DNA of 26,865 bases from JBCCYM01 sp039190005 (GTDB lineage: Bacteria > Pseudomonadota > Gammaproteobacteria > UBA12402), in contig JBCCYM010000017.1 in the NCBI GenBank assembly GCA_039190005.1, forward strand, positions 1 through 26,865. Direction: 5' to 3'. Shown in pieces: positions 24,276 through 26,865 of this stretch; positions within the stretch are counted from its first letter, which is position 1, and every line of letters starts with the position of its first letter. The position numbers were made by a program, and so were the translations under genes. Below the pieces are notes generated by a model. It had not been told where the DNA came from. It made no database searches and saw only the letters and a program-made list of their open reading frames with translations.

Positions 24276-25050
24276 TATCAATATCGATAATATTATCGAT
24301 ATCGCTCAGCAAGCCGGAAAACTGATCTTAGACGTCTATCAACAGCAAACCATTGATGTTGTCGAGAAAGAAGATCACTCACCATTAACCAAGGCGGATA
24401 GACTTTCTCATCAATATATTGTTCAAGCCTTATCAGCCTTATATCCACACATTCCTATAATTTCTGAAGAAATGGATCAGCAGACAGCGTTTGCTGAAAG
24501 AAGTCACTACGACTTGTTTTGGTTGATTGATCCACTAGATGGCACTAAGGAATTTATAAAACATAATGACGAATTTACTGTTAATATTGCCCTTATTCAG
24601 CAATCGACGCCAGTATTGGGTGTTGTTTACGCGCCAGCGATGCAATTGCTCTATTATGCCAAAAAAAATCAGGGGGCTTTTGTTGTGCGCGACAGCAAGA
24701 CTAAAACGATTTCCAATGAAAACAACAAAAACCTAAAAGCGAAAAAGACATTACGTGTTGTCGTTTCCCGTTCACATCTTTCCCCGGCAACCCAATCGTA
24801 TTTACAGACATTAAGCGATCAGGGGCATCAAATTGAATTAATCAAAAAAGGTAGCTCGCTTAAAATTTGTTTAGTTGCCGAAGGCAAGGCGGATATTTAT
24901 CCACGCCTGGGGCCAACGATGGAATGGGACACAGCGGCCGCTCAAGCCATTGTTGAAGTAGCTGGTAAAACCATCACCCAGTTTGATACCAACAAACCAT
25001 TAATTTACAACAAGCCAGACTTACACAATCCCAGCTTTATTGTTTGTTAA
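24265..25050 (+). CDS. cysQ: 3'(2'),5'-bisphosphate nucleotidase CysQ
   Basis: Hydrolyses PAP (and PAPS) to AMP (APS) plus phosphate, removing the by-product of sulfate assimilation and sulfotransfer. The 261 residues belong to the inositol-monophosphatase fold: metal ligands in IISEEMD (E68, E69) and WLIDPLDGTKEF (D89, D92), and the third metal site in MEWDTAAAQAIVE. The ribosome site TTAGGAG is inside the preceding DUF2061 gene. No other cys gene is in the window. Confidence 0.94.
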   Translation: MLTDINIDNIIDIAQQAGKLILDVYQQQTIDVVEKEDHSPLTKADRLSHQYIVQALSALYPHIPIISEEMDQQTAFAERSHYDLFWLIDPLDGTKEFIKHNDEFTVNIALIQQSTPVLGVVYAPAMQLLYYAKKNQGAFVVRDSKTKTISNENNKNLKAKKTLRVVVSRSHLSPATQSYLQTLSDQGHQIELIKKGSSLKICLVAEGKADIYPRLGPTMEWDTAAAQAIVEVAGKTITQFDTNKPLIYNKPDLHNPSFIVC

Positions 25051-25162
25051 ATGGCATCGATTTTATAGCCCTTTTTGACAGAATCTGCGGGATTCCTTGC
25101 TTTCTTAACTTGTTTATGGCAGAATCATCTGTTCTTACAAATGCTGATTGAGAGATAAGAGT

Positions 25163-25621
25163 ATGTTACAACAGATTATATTGATTTTTCATTTACTTTT
25201 TGCCATTGCCTTGGTGGCTTTGGTGTTAGTACAAAAAGGGAAAGGCGCGAGCATGGGCGCTTCTTTTGGCGCCGGTGCGTCACAGACGGTATTCGGCAGT
25301 CAAGGTTCCGGTGGATTTTTGGTTAAACTCACTTGTGGTTTAGCGGCATTATTTTTTGTGACCAGTGTCGGCTTAACCTATTTATCGACCAAAGAAATGA
25401 AAGCATCGCAACAGGTGCAATCGACACAAGTTATTCACACGCCAAGCACGCCGGCAAAACCAGCAGCGACAACAAAAAACAACACCGGTTCGACGCCAAC
25501 ATTAACGGTTAAACCTGAACCACAAAAAAGCACACCGGCGCCGGCGAAAAAAGCGAGCGATTCAGTCAATAGCAAACCGCAAACACAAACTACACCGAGC
25601 AAGCAATCGACGACGAACTAA
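25163..25621 (+). CDS. secG: Preprotein translocase subunit SecG
   Basis: A subunit of the SecYEG protein-export channel. From the ATG at 25163 it has 152 residues. The first half shows the two helices and the family motif VLVQKGKGASMGASFGAGAS, then TVFGSQGSGGFL. The second half (about 80-152) is a low-complexity tail of Thr, Pro, Lys, Ala and Ser, longer than the E. coli tail but common in such bacteria. GAGAGATAAGAG provides the ribosome site; a TTG at 25148 in frame is unlikely. tRNA-Leu(GAG) follows six bases after the stop, as in the E. coli secG-leuU arrangement. Confidence 0.95.
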   Translation: MLQQIILIFHLLFAIALVALVLVQKGKGASMGASFGAGASQTVFGSQGSGGFLVKLTCGLAALFFVTSVGLTYLSTKEMKASQQVQSTQVIHTPSTPAKPAATTKNNTGSTPTLTVKPEPQKSTPAPAKKASDSVNSKPQTQTTPSKQSTTN

Positions 25622-25626
25622 TCGAT

Positions 25627-25713
25627 GCCGAAGTGGTGGAACCGGTAGACACGCCATCTTGAGGGGGTGGTGATCGAAAGGTCGTGCGAGTTCGAGTCTC
25701 GCCTTCGGCACCA
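25627..25713 (+). tRNA. leuU: tRNA-Leu (anticodon GAG)
   Basis: 87 bases with the CCA end encoded. Acceptor stem GCCGAAG/CTTCGGC, anticodon arm CCATC-TTGAGGG-GGTGG, a long variable arm as in class II tRNAs, and a T-arm with GTTCGAGTC. It lies directly behind secG and is probably on the same transcript. Confidence 0.97.
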
Positions 25714-25766
25714 TTCACGCGCACCGCTTTACTTCGGTAGTGTGTAGAATAGCTTTTTATTTTACT

Positions 25767-25843
25767 CGGAGTGTAGCTCAGCCTGGTAGAGCACTACGTT
25801 CGGGACGTAGGGGTCGTAGGTTCGAATCCTGTCACTCCGACCA
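25767..25843 (+). tRNA. tRNA-Pro (anticodon CGG)
   Basis: 77 bases with CCA encoded. Acceptor stem CGGAGTG/CACTCCG, anticodon arm CTACG-TTCGGGA-CGTAG, and T-arm GTAGG-TTCGAAT-CCTGT. The AlpA-bearing region begins behind it, so its 3' end is a candidate integration site. Confidence 0.96.
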
Positions 25844-25900
25844 TATTAATCAATAGGTTAAGTCTCATTTTTTATTGGCATATTGGCTGATTTTTAGCCT

Positions 25901-25919
25901 TGAAGTGCAAATGAAGTGC
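25901..25919 (+). repeat. Short direct repeat TGAAGTGC x2 behind tRNA-Pro
   Basis: TGAAGTGC at 25901-25908 and 25912-25919, separated by AAA. It lies 57 bases past the tRNA end. Tyrosine integrases and their excision factors often bind short direct repeats near the attachment site, so these could be arm-type sites; this is inference from position only. Confidence 0.35.
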
Positions 25920-26008
25920 TGCCAAATTGTACCAATATAAACAAATAACAACATGTAAGCACATTGAGCCTTAAGTGATTGCTAATCAGTTTCAGCCATG
26001 ATTTATGA

Positions 26009-26230
26009 TTACTTTGAGGTCATGTTATCTTTAATCCATTTATCCAATGCTTCTTTTATATAGCGGATCATTCTACCAAATCGACAATAATGTGGCCCAG
26101 GTGTTCGATCCTTAAATTTTCCGTTCATGCGATCTTGGCGTAAATAAGAGCGACTTACACCAAGATACTCAGCAGCTTCCTGCTCGGAAAATAATCGCTT
26201 TAAAGTATCTTGTTGAACTAATGATATCAT
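26009..26230 (-). CDS. AlpA/excisionase-type helix-turn-helix protein
   Basis: A 73-residue DNA-binding protein of the HTH_17/AlpA kind found in prophages, satellites and integrative islands, where it acts as a regulator or excision factor. Pattern: RLFSEQEAAEYLGVSRSYLR (helix-turn-helix, about 12-31), a basic RMNGKF segment, PGPHYCRFGRMIRY (wing) and KEALDKWI at the end. AGGAG seven to eight bases before the ATG is a strong ribosome site. It lies just beyond tRNA-Pro, reading toward the tRNA, with a second small gene 33 bases upstream in the same direction. No integrase gene is on this side within the window. Confidence 0.88.
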   Translation of the reverse strand: MISLVQQDTLKRLFSEQEAAEYLGVSRSYLRQDRMNGKFKDRTPGPHYCRFGRMIRYIKEALDKWIKDNMTSK

Positions 26231-26263
26231 AACATTTCTCCTGTTAGCAGAACCACTGACATA

Positions 26264-26629
26264 TCAGCTGTTCAGATTAATGGATAGAATAGGGTTAAGA
26301 AGATTTAAACAAATGAAACCTGTATAGCAGGCAGCAGTTTTTTGCAGAGTCCTTGCTTTTGCAGAGCAATCTATGTCATAATAAGCAACGAAATCCCAAA
26401 AATAATGTTTCTGATAGGTCGATTTACAATAGGCTGGAAAGTGATCGGTCCCCTTGATCTCTAATAATGCTTGAATGAATTGAGGTAATGACGAAAAAAT
26501 AGTTATCTCGCCATTACATGGAATCACATGTAATGCAAAATAGTCGAGCTTGGACTGCCGTTTAATCAGCCGATGAATCACCTGACTAATTGTTGATTGA
26601 TGCGCTGATGATGCAAGTCGAATAGACAT
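26264..26629 (-). CDS. Hypothetical protein of the tRNA-adjacent element
   Basis: Not recognised. 121 residues with six cysteines (in VIPCNG, AYCKST, DIDCSAKAR, AACYTG and ICLNLL), no signal peptide and no clear membrane helix. The N-terminal half (QSTISQVIHRLIKRQSKLDYFALHVIP) could be helix-strand. It is upstream of alpA on the same strand with a 33-base gap, so they probably share a transcript. Upstream-gene products in such AlpA elements are often replication or regulatory proteins (YagK/YfjJ-like), but I see no motif that proves this. The ribosome site is weak; it may be a fragment. Confidence 0.45.
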   Translation of the reverse strand: MSIRLASSAHQSTISQVIHRLIKRQSKLDYFALHVIPCNGEITIFSSLPQFIQALLEIKGTDHFPAYCKSTYQKHYFWDFVAYYDIDCSAKARTLQKTAACYTGFICLNLLNPILSINLNS

Positions 26630-26644
26630 AACATCAAGCCAAAT

Positions 26645-26743
26645 TTAGATGATGATCTTTACACCGATAGAAGTGCCGCTGTGATCAGCCATCCTATTCA
26701 CCCTCTCAAAAGTCAGATAACCGATCCGGCACAACCTTGGCAT
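26645..26743 (-). CDS. Possible 32-residue peptide, coupled to an upstream 22-residue frame
   Basis: A short frame starting MPRLCRIGYLTFERVN and ending VKIII. Its ATG overlaps the stop of another short frame (26743-26811, starting MRLPRPNTQDEKVG) in a TGATG junction. The upstream frame has a perfect AGGAG three bases before its ATG (26811). Both are in the direction of the alpA unit. They are too short to be sure; they could be leader peptides or remnants of an element gene. Confidence 0.25.
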   Translation of the reverse strand: MPRLCRIGYLTFERVNRMADHSGTSIGVKIII

Positions 26744-26865
26744 CAAACCATTCCATATAAATCCTGCCTACCCACTTTCTCATCCTGTGTATTTGGGCGC
26801 GGCAAACGCATCAGCTCCTAGCGCTTTTTATTACATTTCTTGTCTTACTAACACGCTTACCGCTA

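Noticed and set aside
25861..26008. Remnant integrase C-terminus behind tRNA-Pro
   Set aside because: A minus-strand stretch is open for about 25 codons but has no integrase motif (no R-H-R-Y box), and a stop lies close upstream.

Overview
The window looks like chromosomal DNA of a low-GC gammaproteobacterium with an outer membrane and a ubiquinone-based respiratory chain. The evidence is gene content and order: ycaR(Trm112)-kdsB, fxsA next to groES-groEL under a heat-shock-type promoter, the ubiE-ubiJ-ubiB operon, secG followed by tRNA-Leu(GAG), a TrpR repressor, exonuclease I and HtpX. Several protein styles (the MFS carrier, the Mycobacterium-type AhpC/AhpD pair, short secreted orphans) recall Legionellales/Coxiella-like lineages, but that is an impression, not a proven placement.

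Layout. 1-800: one secreted orphan protein. 795-2472: trpR (+) converging on kdsB and its small zinc-ribbon partner (-), then an orphan HigA-like helix-turn-helix gene (-). 2473-4950: dprA (-), a composite repeat hairpin, and a 5'-truncated beta-propeller gene (+). 4952-7271: a minus-strand block with an SDR oxidoreductase, a DUF423 membrane protein, AhpD and AhpC. 7636-11681: sbcB, alanine dehydrogenase and an MFS transporter. 11845-14373: fxsA-groES-groEL. 14596-18350: an AdiC-like amino-acid exchanger, a SAM methyltransferase and an amidase. 18421-22992: a secreted protein built of 12-residue repeats, htpX and ubiEJB. 23036-25050: a Wzz-like chain-length protein, a DUF2061 membrane protein and cysQ. 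25163-25843: secG, tRNA-Leu, tRNA-Pro. From about 25844 to the right edge is what appears to be the start of an integrated element (AlpA-type regulator plus unknown small genes).

Functional groupings: peroxide defence (AhpC/AhpD), proteostasis (GroES/GroEL, HtpX, FxsA nearby), ubiquinone biosynthesis (UbiE/J/B), envelope (KdsB, Wzz-like, SecG), DNA processing (DprA, ExoI), nitrogen and amino-acid handling (Ald, permease, amidase, TrpR) and sulfur-nucleotide recycling (CysQ).

Most of the window is ordinary core genome. The items best worth a second look are: the strict 12-residue [DHN]-[IV]-K-[AG]-[IV] repeat in the secreted protein at 18421; a family of dispersed palindromes (consensus near GGTYCCTGAGCYTGTCGAAGGG), three copies of which sit inside loops of otherwise unrelated inverted repeats; promoter evidence that moves the trpR start to 859; and the probable island boundary behind tRNA-Pro. 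I did not find convincing evidence of a complete new multi-gene system here.
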